Assembly (NCBI GenBank): GCA_030527185.1 | Contig: JAUNBF010000006.1 | Span: 1-64,000 of the forward strand | Length of the DNA: 64,000 nucleotides | Source of the DNA: Planctomycetia bacterium | GTDB lineage: Bacteria > Planctomycetota > Planctomycetia > Pirellulales > Thermoguttaceae | Reading direction: 5' to 3' | Part shown: positions 17,105 to 26,555 of the stretch, piece by piece | Position numbering within the stretch: the first letter of the stretch is position 1 | Layout of the letters: the number at the start of each line of letters is the position of its first letter | Program-made: the position numbers and the translations under genes | The notes under the pieces: model-generated | Databases searched by the model: none | Seen by the model: only the letters and a program-made list of their open reading frames with translations | Told to the model about the DNA's origin: nothing

Positions 17105-18049
17105 CAGGTGCAACGTTAAAAAAGCGTACGCAATGGGTGCGGAGAGAAGCAGTGAGTCGAGAATATCGAGTACCCCGCCAAATCCAGGCATGAGAGTACT
17201 GGCATCCTTCACTTCCGCGTCGCGTTTCATCAGAGATTCTGCCAGGTCGCCAATCATTCCAATCAGTCCCAGGATCATTCCGTAGAGAATCCACCACGGA
17301 TTGAACGGTGCCGGAAAAGGCGCGTCGTAAATAAAAGGAGCGAGAACGGCATAGAAGAACCAGGCGGTGAGGCTGGAAAAGAGGATTGCCCCAAAAGCTC
17401 CCTCGATGGTTTTGCCGGGACTCAGGCGGGGAGCCATTTTGTTTCGGCCACAGAGTCTTCCGATCGTATAAGCGCCGACATCGCCACACTTAACAATCGC
17501 GACAAATGCCAGGAGTGCAAAAAGGCCAAAGCTGAGTCGAATCAGGGAGATAAACGTCGGGAGCAGCCCCACATAGACCATCGTGAAGACGGTGTAGGCC
17601 ATCCGAATATTGACCGCTCCCGGACGGGCAAACGAGTACATTTCCTGCAAAAAAACCGAAATCGTCGCCAGAGCAAAAGCGGAAAGTGCCCAGTTTCCAG
17701 GCGTCAAATGCTCCAGTTGCTCCCAGAGATGGTAATTGGCCTGCTCGACTTCGGTGGAAACGACGTCCCGTTCCTGCGTATTTTCATAATGCTGAAGGGC
17801 AAACGTTCCCCAACCGCTCAATATAATGATAAAACAACCGAGATACGCAATGTAGGGAACGGGGTAGACATGGTTTCGATTGGCCAGATGGAGCATTTCC
17901 CGACAGGCCAGCATGGTGAGGACGACCAGAAGCGGAAAAAGTGCCAATCCGGGAATCTGGAGCGTTTTTTCCAGGTAAATATCCCCATAACAAAGTCCCA
18001 CCACCATGACCGAGATGGTGATTCCCAAAAACAATCGCCAACGTAACAT
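17096..18049 (-). CDS. cdsA: Phosphatidate cytidylyltransferase (copy 2)
   Basis: 317 residues, about eight membrane helices, ending with the CdsA signature ESLMKRDAEVKDASTLMPGF followed by GGVLDILDS. The last Asp pair is spaced as in the family, but GHGG is replaced by GFGG. KMAPRLSPGKTIEGAFGA is the other conserved block. It is more canonical in layout than copy 1 and probably the housekeeping enzyme. Single gene with its own promoter, converging on copy 1. Confidence 0.9.
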   Translation of the reverse strand: MLRWRLFLGITISVMVVGLCYGDIYLEKTLQIPGLALFPLLVVLTMLACREMLHLANRNHVYPVPYIAYLGCFIIILSGWGTFALQHYENTQERDVVSTEVEQANYHLWEQLEHLTPGNWALSAFALATISVFLQEMYSFARPGAVNIRMAYTVFTMVYVGLLPTFISLIRLSFGLFALLAFVAIVKCGDVGAYTIGRLCGRNKMAPRLSPGKTIEGAFGAILFSSLTAWFFYAVLAPFIYDAPFPAPFNPWWILYGMILGLIGMIGDLAESLMKRDAEVKDASTLMPGFGGVLDILDSLLLSAPIAYAFLTLHLLR

Positions 18050-18178
18050 AACTATACCCTTATCCGAGGAAGGAATCCCAAAGAGGGAAGGTGGATTCCT
18101 GTTTTCTTTCCAAATGTTTACAGGTTCCCTGGGAGTTTTTCGGATTTGCTCCCTTGAAAATTAAAATGGAACCAATAT

Positions 18179-18207
18179 AGTATAGCCGATTTCCCCTTAA
18201 ACGTCCA
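18179..18207 (-). promoter_or_regulatory. Promoter of cdsA copy 2
   Basis: TGGACG, 17-base spacer, TATACT on the minus strand, about 125 bases upstream of the start codon. The rest of the 404-base divergent gap to prc (18050-18453) shows no gene or clear structure. Confidence 0.45.
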
Positions 18208-18453
18208 GAGTTTCCGGCTTATTTCCGTAAAAAAATTCCAAAATCTCTTCCCGCTCACCAGCACGAAAAGGGAAATTTGGGGAAATTTTGATAAGAATGG
18301 GGAAAATGCCCTTGCTTTATTTGCCAGAATGGGTAGGATATAGGTATAGATAAAGAGTATTTCTTTGTTCTCTGGTGAGAGGGAATGGAAACATTCAGCC
18401 GGAGAAAGAGAAATGAAGTGTTGGGAACCTGTATTTTGTAGAATTGCATACTT

Positions 18454-20589
18454 ATGAAACGTAACCTTTTTTCGTTCCTTGCTCTCGTTTTGGCGGGAGT
18501 GGTTGGGGGTAGTGGCGGGTCTTACGCGGAAGTGACCGAACCGGTCGCGCGAGACAAATATATCACCATGACCGTCACCGCGTTGATGAAACGGGAACAT
18601 ATTTCCAAACGTTCTATCGATGAGGAAATGTCCCAACGAACGTTGGATAACATGCTGAAAATGCTCGACCCGCAAAAAGTTTACTTTTACCAGAGCGACG
18701 TCGATGCGCTGCGTGCTCAACAGTCACGGTTGGGCGAAATGTTCCGCAGTGGAGAAATCAAAATTGCCTACGTGATTTTCAAGACTTTTTTGGCACGGGT
18801 GGATGAACGTGTCGCCACGATTCAGGAATTGCTGCACATGCCGGTCGATTTTACGGTGGAAGAGGAGCTTGTGACGGACCGGGATTTGCTGACGTATCCC
18901 AAAAATTCCGCGGAAGCTCGCGAACGGCTCCGAAAACGGGTGAAATACGAGTTGTTGCTCCTCCAGATGGATGAGATGCGGGATGAAAAAGCGGCGGAAA
19001 AGAAGACTTCCCCGGAAGCGGCCACCGATTCCAATGCCACCACCACGACGGAAGTGACACCAAACGCCAAGGAAGAGCCGGAAAAGACGCCGGAAGAAAA
19101 ACATCAGGAAGGAATCGAGAAACTGGCTAAACGGTATAGCGGTTTTGCCAAACGAATGCACCAGATGGACAACGACGACCTGCTGGAAATGTATCTGACC
19201 GCCATGACGACCGGTTTCGATCCGCATACGTCGTATATGGCTCCGCGAACGCTGGAAAATTTTGACATTGCCATGCGGTTGGAGTTGGAGGGGATTGGCG
19301 CGTCGCTGACATCCGAAGATGGGTACGTCGTCGTGAAACGGCTCGTTCCCGGCGGTGCGGCGGAAAAAGAAGGGTCTCTGAAAGTGGACGACAAAATCAG
19401 CGGCGTGGGACAGGATACCGAAGGGCCGATGGAAGATGTGGTCGACATGAAGCTGGACGATGTGGTGAAAAAAATCCGTGGAAAACGGGGAACGGTGGTT
19501 CGTCTGGAGGTGATTCCCAACGACGGCGGACCAAAAAAGATTGTCCAGATTACCCGATCCAAAATCGAGTTGAAAGACAGCGAAGCGAAAGGCGAAATTT
19601 TTGAGGCGGGGAAAAAAGCGGACGGAACACCTTATAAAATTGGCGTGATCAACCTCCCCAGTTTCTACATGGACATGCAGGCCGCGCGAATTGGCTTTGG
19701 CGAATACAAGAGTACCACACGAGACGTTCGCAGGATTCTGGAAAACTTCCTCCAGAATGGTGTGGACGCGGTGATTCTGGACTTGCGCACCAATGGCGGC
19801 GGTTCGTTGCCGGAATCGATCAACCTGACCGGACTTTTCATTGATTCGGGAGTGGTGGTTCAGGTCAAGGATGCGTACGGCAAAGTTTCGCCCTATGACG
19901 ATACCGAAGCGGGGGCACTCTGGAAAGGGCCGTTGGTCGTGGTGATCAACAAATTGAGCGCCAGTGCCAGCGAAATTCTGGCCGGAGCCATTCAGGACTA
20001 CAAACGTGGTCTGATTGTCGGCGACGCTACCACGCACGGAAAAGGAACCGTCCAGACGCTCATTGATATTGGAAATGTCCTTCTTCAGGCCAACAGTTCT
20101 CTGAAACTGGGGGCGTTGAAAGTGACGATGCAGCAATTTTACCGTCCTCTGGGCGACAGCACGCAAAATCGTGGTGTCGAGTCGGATATTGAAATTCCTG
20201 CCATCACGACGTACATGGATATTGGCGAAGCGGATTTGGATTTTGCCATGCCGTTTGACAAGATTGCCCCGCAGCCGATTCAGTCCACGAATCTGGTCAA
20301 CGATGCCATCGTGACGCAATTGCGGGAAAAGTCGCAGCAGCGAATCGCGCAATCGGAAGATTTCCAGAAATTGATCAAGAAAATCAACTTCTACCGACAG
20401 CAAAAAGATCGAAAGAGTGTGACGCTCCATGCCGAACGTTTTCTCTCGGAGCGTGCGGACATGCTGGACGAGGAAGAGGAAAATCTGGAGAAGCAGGAAT
20501 TGCAGGGTGCCAATGAAATAGAGCGGGATTTTTATCTCGATGAGGTAATCAACATCACGCTCGATTATATCGGTGCATTGGCAAAATAA
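18454..20589 (+). CDS. prc: Tail-specific C-terminal processing protease (S41 family)
   Basis: 711 residues with a signal peptide to about residue 25, so it acts in the periplasm. The order is an N-terminal helical domain with an Ala/Glu-rich insert (around 180-220), a PDZ domain (about 270-345), then the S41 core. The catalytic dyad is Ser504 in LSASASEIL and Lys530 in THGKGTVQ, with the usual spacing plus one residue. A charged helical C-terminal domain follows as in Prc/Tsp. It cleaves proteins from exposed C-termini. mutY begins about 70 bases later. Confidence 0.93.
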   Translation: MKRNLFSFLALVLAGVVGGSGGSYAEVTEPVARDKYITMTVTALMKREHISKRSIDEEMSQRTLDNMLKMLDPQKVYFYQSDVDALRAQQSRLGEMFRSGEIKIAYVIFKTFLARVDERVATIQELLHMPVDFTVEEELVTDRDLLTYPKNSAEARERLRKRVKYELLLLQMDEMRDEKAAEKKTSPEAATDSNATTTTEVTPNAKEEPEKTPEEKHQEGIEKLAKRYSGFAKRMHQMDNDDLLEMYLTAMTTGFDPHTSYMAPRTLENFDIAMRLELEGIGASLTSEDGYVVVKRLVPGGAAEKEGSLKVDDKISGVGQDTEGPMEDVVDMKLDDVVKKIRGKRGTVVRLEVIPNDGGPKKIVQITRSKIELKDSEAKGEIFEAGKKADGTPYKIGVINLPSFYMDMQAARIGFGEYKSTTRDVRRILENFLQNGVDAVILDLRTNGGGSLPESINLTGLFIDSGVVVQVKDAYGKVSPYDDTEAGALWKGPLVVVINKLSASASEILAGAIQDYKRGLIVGDATTHGKGTVQTLIDIGNVLLQANSSLKLGALKVTMQQFYRPLGDSTQNRGVESDIEIPAITTYMDIGEADLDFAMPFDKIAPQPIQSTNLVNDAIVTQLREKSQQRIAQSEDFQKLIKKINFYRQQKDRKSVTLHAERFLSERADMLDEEEENLEKQELQGANEIERDFYLDEVINITLDYIGALAK

Positions 20590-20658
20590 ATTTTGGACTC
20601 CTTATTGATAGTTTCCACTTTCCCTTTTTCCGAAAGCGAAAGTGGAACTCCTATTTTT

Positions 20659-21756
20659 ATGGACGTATCGCGTCTTCTTCACTGGTACTCCGAACAGGGT
20701 CGTCACGATTTACCCTGGCGGCAAAATCCGACCCCGTATCACGTCTGGATCAGCGAAATCATGCTGCAACAGACGCAGGTGACCACGGTCAAGGATTATT
20801 ACGCCCGTTTTTTACAGGCATTTCCCGACATTGCCACACTGGCTGCCGCTTCGGAGGAGGAGGTCTTACGCTATTGGGAAGGGCTGGGTTACTATCGACG
20901 TGCCCGACAACTCCATGCCGCCGCCAGGATTCTGCAAGAGGAGTTTCGCGGCACTTTCCCCACCGACTTTGCGCAAATCCTCGCGTTGCCAGGAATTGGA
21001 CGTTATACCGCGGGGGCCATTGCCTCCTTTGCACTGGGACAGCCGTACCCTATTTTGGAGGCGAATACGCAACGTCTCTTTGCACGGCTCCTGGCCTTGC
21101 AGCTTCCTCTCGACAATACGGAAGCGACGCGGACGCTCTGGAAGTTTGCGGAAGAGTGGGTCGGTCAAACCATTTTGCCGGGAGAGGTGAATCTGGCCTT
21201 GATGGACTTGGGGAATTTGGTCTGTACTCCGAAACCTCGGTGTGCAGTCTGTCCCCTGATACAGGAATGCCTTGCCTTTCAACAAGGGAAAACGGCACAG
21301 ATTCCTGTTCCCAAACAGAAAATTTCGTATGAATCCCGTCATGAAATTGCGATCATTTTGCGAAAATCGGCACATTCGGAGGAAATCTGCCTGCTGCGTT
21401 ACGCACCGGGAAAGCGCTGGGCAGGTCTGTGGGATTTTCCGCGAACGTCGCTTCCCGAAGAGACTTCCCGAAACACGGTTCTGAAAAAATTTATCCGGGA
21501 AACGACCGGTTTGAAGATTCGGTTGGGAAAACAGCTACACTCGCTACGTCACGGCGTCACGCGGTACCGGATTTTTCTGGAAGCCTATCTGGCAGTCGCG
21601 TTGAATCCCGAAGAGTTGTCCGCCAGCACACCTCACGGAGAGTCGATTCGCTGGGTTTCGACGCAGGATTTACCCAACTATCCACTCAGTTCGACAGGCC
21701 GGATTCTGGCGGAAAAGTGGTTGGCGGAATGGGCGGATAAACATCGTTCCTCTTGA
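20659..21756 (+). CDS. mutY: Adenine DNA glycosylase MutY with Asp-to-Glu at the catalytic position
   Basis: 365 residues from ATG 20659; an upstream in-frame TTG has no support. Removes adenine opposite 8-oxoguanine. HhH-GPD fold: catalytic Glu33 in SEIMLQQTQV, helix-hairpin-helix LPGIGRYTAGAI (110-121), and an iron-sulfur loop CTPKPRCAVCPLIQEC spaced C-x5-C-x2-C-x5-C, one residue shorter than usual. A Nudix-like C-terminal domain follows. The position of the classical Asp (LDGNV) reads LEANT, with Glu134 exactly 101 residues after Glu33, as in E. coli (Glu37/Asp138). Confidence 0.9.
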   Translation: MDVSRLLHWYSEQGRHDLPWRQNPTPYHVWISEIMLQQTQVTTVKDYYARFLQAFPDIATLAAASEEEVLRYWEGLGYYRRARQLHAAARILQEEFRGTFPTDFAQILALPGIGRYTAGAIASFALGQPYPILEANTQRLFARLLALQLPLDNTEATRTLWKFAEEWVGQTILPGEVNLALMDLGNLVCTPKPRCAVCPLIQECLAFQQGKTAQIPVPKQKISYESRHEIAIILRKSAHSEEICLLRYAPGKRWAGLWDFPRTSLPEETSRNTVLKKFIRETTGLKIRLGKQLHSLRHGVTRYRIFLEAYLAVALNPEELSASTPHGESIRWVSTQDLPNYPLSSTGRILAEKWLAEWADKHRSS

Positions 21757-21914
21757 AATTTGGCGAAAATTTCCCACGCCATCCCTGATAATATTTCCTC
21801 TTTCCTGAAAAAATCGTTTCTTGTCTGTTCCGATTAAAGAAGATGTATCGATTATGCCGATAGTAACAAAAGAAACGATTTTTCAAATAAGGATATTGCT
21901 TAAGGAACGGACGG

Positions 21915-24392
21915 ATGGCCGAAACCAACGATACCACCAAGCTCATTGGCAAAGAATTGCAGCAACATACGGCACAAATTGTGTCGCACCTGCGTTTACG
22001 GGAAGAAGAACTGGAACGTCGGGAAGCGGATTTGAATCTTCGCCAGACTCATTTCGAAGCGGAACAGCGTTCTGCCCAGCAGGCGTTGGAAGCGAAAGAC
22101 GCGGTTTTGAAAGAGATGAAGCGGAAACTGGCTCAGGACACCAAGTCGTTGGAAAAGCGAACGCAAAAAATGGCTGACGCGGAGCAGGAGTACGTGCAAC
22201 GCTGCAAAGCTCTGGAGGAAGTACAACGTCATCTGGAAATTCGTGCTCATTCGCTGGAAGAAGGGGAACAGCGACTTTACGAAGAATTGCGAAAAAAGCG
22301 GCTGGAATTTCAGAAAAAAATGGGGGAAGTGGAGTCTCTCCGACAAAAACTGTCTGTCGATCAGGAAGAATTTGAGTTGGAGTCCCGGAAACAACTGGAA
22401 GAGGCGAAAAAGTATCTGAAACAACAACGTGATCTGGCTCAGCAAACGGTTGAAGACGCGACGCTCCAGATTCGGACGAAAACGGAAGAACTGAATAAGC
22501 GGGAAGCGGCTCTCAACAACCGGGAAGAAAAATTGACCGCGTTGAAAATGGAGGTGGAACGGGAACGGCAGGAGAATCTGGAAGAATTTGCGGCAGCCAA
22601 ACAGGAACTGAACGAAAAGTTCAAACAGCGGATGCAACAGCGAGTCGCCGCCCAGGAAGCGGAATGGGAACAGCAGTCCGCTGCCTCTCGACGGGAAGTG
22701 GAAGAGTTGATTGCGGAGGCAAAACAATCGATGACCGCCGCGAAACAGAAAGCTTTTGAAATTGTTCATTCCGCGGAAGAAAAGGCGGAAAAGAAACTCC
22801 TCGAAACGAAAGAAAAAATTCGGCAGATGCTTGAAAATGCCGAAGAAGATGTTTTGCGAAAATATCACGAAGCGGATCAATGGATTGCTCAAAAGAAGCA
22901 AAAAACCGAGACGGAAACCCAACAGGCAGCCGAACTGAAGGCAAATCAAATCCTCCAGGATGCGAAGACGCAGGCAGAAATGCAGGTGATGCAGAAGTAT
23001 CACGAAGCGGAAGCCCAGGTGGAAAAAATCAAGCAGGAGGCGGAGAGCGACCTTCGTCTGCGAAATGAAAAACTGACGCAGGCAAATCGCGAATTGGAAG
23101 CCCAGCGAAATGAGTTCCTGGCTCAGCGAAAGGCAACCCTGGAATCGACAGAACGAATCCGTATCGAAGCGCAAAAGGAAATCCGCCAGCAAAAAGAGGA
23201 AATCCAGATGTCGCGGCAGGAAGTGGAAAAACTGATTGCCGAAGCACGTCAATCGGTAGCCGAAGCCAGGATTGACGCAGCCGAAATCCTCCACACGGCA
23301 GAAGAAAAAGCGAACGACAAAATCCAGGCGACCGAAGAGAAAATCCGTCAAATGATACAGGCCGCAGAAGAAAATATCACGCAGAAATATGCGGACGCGG
23401 AACTGCAAATTGCCCGACGGAAACAGGAGACAGAGTCTCTTCTGATTCAACCTGCGGAACAGAAGGCAGCGCAAATCATTCGGGACGCGGAAGCACGCGC
23501 GGAAATGCAGGTGCTGCAAAAATATCGTGAAGCGGAAGCGACGGTGGAAAAAATCAAGCTGGAAGCGGAAGAGGACATCCGCCAGAAAGCTGAAAAAATC
23601 GCACGGGCAGCCAAAGACCTCGAAACGATGCGGGCGGAATTGGAACAGCAAAAGCAAGCCGCGTTGGATGAATCGGAAAAAATGCTGGCGGAGACTCGCA
23701 AGGAAATCCAGCTCCAGAAACAGAGAATGGAAACCGACGAACGGCAAATCCAAACGTTGAAAGTGGAAATGGAACAGCGACGTAAACTTCTGGATGAAAA
23801 ACTGCGAAATTCCCGTTCCGAAGCGGATAAAATTTTGCACGACGCTCATCAGGAGGCGGCGGGAATTTTGAGTGAAGTCCAGAAACGTGCCTCGTCCATT
23901 ATGGAGGATACCAAAGCTCAGGCCGCTTCGCAGATAGCTCAAATCACGCTGGAAAAGAAGTCCCTTGATTCCGAAAAAGCCCGCTTTCAAAAGGAAATGG
24001 AGATGCGTCGAGCCAACCTCGACCGGGAATATCAGAACCTGTTGCAGGAAAAATGCCACCTCCAACCCGCCCCTTTGGAAAACAGCTATTCGCAAGATAT
24101 TCGGAAAGTCAAATCGGAGGCTGCCGATATTTTACGCATTGCCAAAGAGCAGGCGGAAAGAATCCTTCAGGAAGCGCACTCCCAAGCCGCAGGATTCCCC
24201 TCCCACCCCACGGATCAGAGTATTCTGGAACGTGAACAGCAACTCAATGCCCTGGCACGGCAACTGAAAGAGCGGCAGGAACAGTTGAAACAACGGGAAA
24301 TCACCCTGGCAGGAGTCCGGGCAGAAATGGAGGCGATTGCCTACGAACTGGTGGAAGAGCAACAGCGACGAACCACCGCCAGTCATTCGTGA
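21915..24392 (+). CDS. Long coiled-coil protein with internal duplication
   Basis: 825 residues of almost unbroken Glu/Lys/Gln/Ala-rich heptads, with no signal peptide and no membrane helix, so probably cytoplasmic. Residues about 261-385 and 436-560 are two copies of the same block (EVEELIAEAKQSMTAAKQKA versus EVEKLIAEARQSVAEARIDA; KIRQML versus KIRQMI; AEMQVMQKYHEAEA versus AEMQVLQKYREAEA). It resembles DivIVA/SMC-hinge-free scaffold proteins only in composition. The function is unknown; a structural or chromosome/cell-envelope scaffold role is a guess. Confidence 0.75.
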   Translation: MAETNDTTKLIGKELQQHTAQIVSHLRLREEELERREADLNLRQTHFEAEQRSAQQALEAKDAVLKEMKRKLAQDTKSLEKRTQKMADAEQEYVQRCKALEEVQRHLEIRAHSLEEGEQRLYEELRKKRLEFQKKMGEVESLRQKLSVDQEEFELESRKQLEEAKKYLKQQRDLAQQTVEDATLQIRTKTEELNKREAALNNREEKLTALKMEVERERQENLEEFAAAKQELNEKFKQRMQQRVAAQEAEWEQQSAASRREVEELIAEAKQSMTAAKQKAFEIVHSAEEKAEKKLLETKEKIRQMLENAEEDVLRKYHEADQWIAQKKQKTETETQQAAELKANQILQDAKTQAEMQVMQKYHEAEAQVEKIKQEAESDLRLRNEKLTQANRELEAQRNEFLAQRKATLESTERIRIEAQKEIRQQKEEIQMSRQEVEKLIAEARQSVAEARIDAAEILHTAEEKANDKIQATEEKIRQMIQAAEENITQKYADAELQIARRKQETESLLIQPAEQKAAQIIRDAEARAEMQVLQKYREAEATVEKIKLEAEEDIRQKAEKIARAAKDLETMRAELEQQKQAALDESEKMLAETRKEIQLQKQRMETDERQIQTLKVEMEQRRKLLDEKLRNSRSEADKILHDAHQEAAGILSEVQKRASSIMEDTKAQAASQIAQITLEKKSLDSEKARFQKEMEMRRANLDREYQNLLQEKCHLQPAPLENSYSQDIRKVKSEAADILRIAKEQAERILQEAHSQAAGFPSHPTDQSILEREQQLNALARQLKERQEQLKQREITLAGVRAEMEAIAYELVEEQQRRTTASHS

Positions 24393-24427
24393 TTTTACGG
24401 ATTATCGAAAACGAAAAAAACGAACCC

Positions 24428-24455
24428 AGGGTGACACCACGCCACCCTTTTTTTA
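24428..24455 (+). terminator. Terminator after the coiled-coil gene
   Basis: AGGGTG / CACCCT stem followed by seven Ts, 36 bases after the stop and 36 bases before the next start. Confidence 0.75.
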
Positions 24456-24490
24456 TGTGTCATTTTGTGGAAGGCGAAAAGGAACGCAAC

Positions 24491-25918
24491 ATGCAAAAAA
24501 TCTTAGGATATGGGTTACTACTGGCAGGTGGACTATTTTCCTGGTGCTGCGGAGAAGAATATGTGCGTGTGAGTCCAGCCAATCCGCAATATTTGGAATG
24601 GACGGATGGAACGCCCTATATTCCTGTTGGCGTAAACCTCTGCATTTTAAGGGACAGGGACGCTTCCGGGAAGGTTTTTCTCCTGGATGATGAAGCCGCC
24701 CTGCAAAAATTGGAGTTTTACTTCCAGAAACTTTCCGAAAATGGTGGAAATTATGCCCGAATCTGGTTGGGAATACCTCCGTTTGAGGTGGAAAAGGAAA
24801 AAGCGGGAGAATTCGACGCTGGACGGTTGGAAAACATGAAAAAAATGTTTGCGTTGGCGAAAAAATATGGAATTCAATTGAAGTTATGCCTGGAATATTT
24901 CCGAACGCTGGAACCACGAGTACCTTATGCCTTCGGTGTTGTTTCTTTTGGCAAGCCGATTTACAAAACATCCCCGCCAGCCAATATGCAGGAATTTACC
25001 CTGGGGGAGGTGGGAAAGGAGTACTATCTGAATCGTTGTGCTTTTCTGGCTCAACATTTCCAGAACGAAACGGCTGTTTTTGCGTGGGAATTGTGGAATG
25101 AGGTGAACTGTATCCCCAATTCCGTGGTCTGGACGGAAACCATGCTTCCCCAAGTCCACGCGATGTTTCCGCACCAGATGGTTATCCAGTCGTTGGGGAG
25201 TTACGATTCTCCTGGTTCTGCCGCAATGTATCAGAAATTCGCGGAAATGGAGGGAAACGAGATTCTTCAGGTACACCGGTATCTCGACATGGGGGCCAAA
25301 CTGGAAGTCTGCCATGGCCCGATGGACATTCTGGCCGCAGACTGTGTGCGAGCCATGCGGCAAACCGGGGTCCAAAAGCCGATTCTGGCCACGGAATTGG
25401 GAGCGGTTCAGCCGAACCATGCTGGCCCATCCGAACTCTACGCGAAAGACCGGGAAGGAATTTTGTTCCACGACATCCTTTTTGCCCCCTTTTTCGCAGG
25501 TGCTGCCGGGCCGGGACATTGCTGGCACTGGAACGTTTACCTCGAAAAACAGAACCTCTGGTGGCACATCGGTCGATTTTCCAAGGCAATTGCTGGGCTG
25601 AATCCGATTCAGGAAGCGTTTGAACCTTTCTTTCAGGAGACACCGCAAGTCCGCATGTATGGCCTGCGAGGAAAGAAAACGACGCTGATTTGGATTCGTG
25701 ACACGGAATTCGACTGGAAAAAGGAACTAGAGGAAAATCGCCCTGCCACCACTCGTGAGAATCTGAAAATAATCCTTCCCCGGAATATTTCCCTGCAAGG
25801 CAAAAAGATTCTTGGCTACGATCCCTGGACGGATCAAGAAATCACCCTTTCTTTGGAAGATGGTTCCATCGTCCTTCCCAAATTTCGCCGTTCGTTCGTG
25901 ATTCGGATTCAGGACTGA
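24491..25918 (+). CDS. Exported clan A glycoside hydrolase (cellulase/mannanase-like)
   Basis: 475 residues from the ATG after AAGGAA; upstream in-frame codons cross the terminator. A signal peptide is followed by two cysteines near residue 20, so a lipoprotein is possible. The TIM-barrel clan A acid/base is Glu in FAWELWNEVNC, and the nucleophile candidate is Glu in ILATELGA. A small beta domain follows at the C-terminus. This is a GH5-like layout, but the exact family cannot be fixed by eye. Single gene with terminators on both sides. Confidence 0.75.
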   Translation: MQKILGYGLLLAGGLFSWCCGEEYVRVSPANPQYLEWTDGTPYIPVGVNLCILRDRDASGKVFLLDDEAALQKLEFYFQKLSENGGNYARIWLGIPPFEVEKEKAGEFDAGRLENMKKMFALAKKYGIQLKLCLEYFRTLEPRVPYAFGVVSFGKPIYKTSPPANMQEFTLGEVGKEYYLNRCAFLAQHFQNETAVFAWELWNEVNCIPNSVVWTETMLPQVHAMFPHQMVIQSLGSYDSPGSAAMYQKFAEMEGNEILQVHRYLDMGAKLEVCHGPMDILAADCVRAMRQTGVQKPILATELGAVQPNHAGPSELYAKDREGILFHDILFAPFFAGAAGPGHCWHWNVYLEKQNLWWHIGRFSKAIAGLNPIQEAFEPFFQETPQVRMYGLRGKKTTLIWIRDTEFDWKKELEENRPATTRENLKIILPRNISLQGKKILGYDPWTDQEITLSLEDGSIVLPKFRRSFVIRIQD

Positions 25919-25932
25919 TTTTTTCATCCCCG

Positions 25933-25970
25933 GAAACGGTCTTTTTTCAAAGAGAGGCCGTTTTCTATCT
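25933..25970 (+). terminator. Terminator of the clan A hydrolase gene
   Basis: GAAACGGTCT pairs with AGAGGCCGTTTTC with one bulge, followed by a T-rich stretch. Confidence 0.7.
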
Positions 25971-26007
25971 TTTTTCCGACGATCTCTACTTTCACCAAGA
26001 GGATCAT

Positions 26008-26241
26008 TTGTCTCAGGTGGCTCAACGCATTTTGGGATTTTCCTGTATCCGGGAGGTTTTGAAATCTCAAATATATGGAGAATGCCTTGCTTATTTGCAT
26101 GATTTGGGAAAAGCCGCCAATTTTCCAGGGAAAAAATTCCCCCGCGTCATCAATCCCTCCGAAGCTTGCCTGATTTACAGTTCTAAACGAAAAGGGAGGG
26201 ATTTACCCCGTCTCTTATTGGTAACGATATTGCATGAATAA
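26008..26241 (+). pseudogene. cas3: cas3 HD-domain fragment (type I CRISPR remnant)
   Basis: A 77-codon open stretch reading EDHLSQVAQRIL (the first two residues precede the nominal start) and then CLAYLHDLGKAANF. These match the order of the Cas3 HD nuclease: an E-H-L..V-A helix, then L-H-D-L-G-K-A followed by an aromatic. The rest of the HD domain and all of the helicase are missing. By itself this is suggestive. The cas8c and cas7 remnants that follow, in type I-C order, make it convincing. Confidence 0.65.
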
Positions 26242-26246
26242 AATAT

Positions 26247-26260
26247 GTTTCAATCCACGC
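26247..26260. repeat. Half CRISPR repeat of the type I-C kind
   Basis: GTTTCAATCCACGC is the reverse complement of the conserved 3' half of many type I-C repeats (ending GTGGATTGAAAC). The other half is not present, and no second copy or spacer array is visible nearby. Confidence 0.5.
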
Positions 26261-26308
26261 AAGCAAAACCGAACATCACGTTTCGGCTTTGTGGGAAAGG
26301 GACGCTGA

Positions 26309-26553
26309 TTTGCCAGTCTCCGGCGATTCGGAAAAAAGCAGAGAGACAATGCTCCGGTGGGTGAACCTGCGATGTTTGCCTACACAACGGCGTTGAACAC
26401 CCTGATGATCCCAATCATGGCGTGGAAGCGGTTCACGCGTTCTTCAAAGTCCCCGAAATCGGGCACTATCGGAAGGATGACGGTACCCGGCGATTTTATG
26501 TTTTGGGACATTCCCCCGAATGCTCCACGGCTGGCGATTCGTTTTTGGGATCG
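26309..26553 (+). pseudogene. cas8c: cas8c (csd1) remnant with frameshifts
   Basis: Frame-by-frame reading gives GKKQRDNAPVGEPAMFAYTT followed by ALNTL, matching the GKEQGDNAPVGE.AAFAYTTALN block of Cas8c. After a shift come DDPNHGVEAVHAFFKVPEIG and RRFYVLGHSP. After a one-base insertion in a C run (near 26513-26517) comes NAPRLAIRFWDR, matching the Cas8c YVLGLSPNAARISVRFW block. Only about 80 codons of a roughly 600-codon gene remain. Confidence 0.75.
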
Positions 26554-26555
26554 TC

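Noticed and set aside
18724-20430. A 568-codon minus-strand frame opposite prc
   Set aside because: Antisense shadow; prc has signal peptide, PDZ and catalytic Ser/Lys.
21996-24095. A 699-codon minus-strand frame opposite the coiled-coil gene
   Set aside because: A Phe/Leu/Arg-rich mirror of Glu/Lys/Gln codons; no motif or start signal.
26247-26340. A CRISPR array
   Set aside because: Only one half-repeat is visible; there is no second copy at spacer distance.
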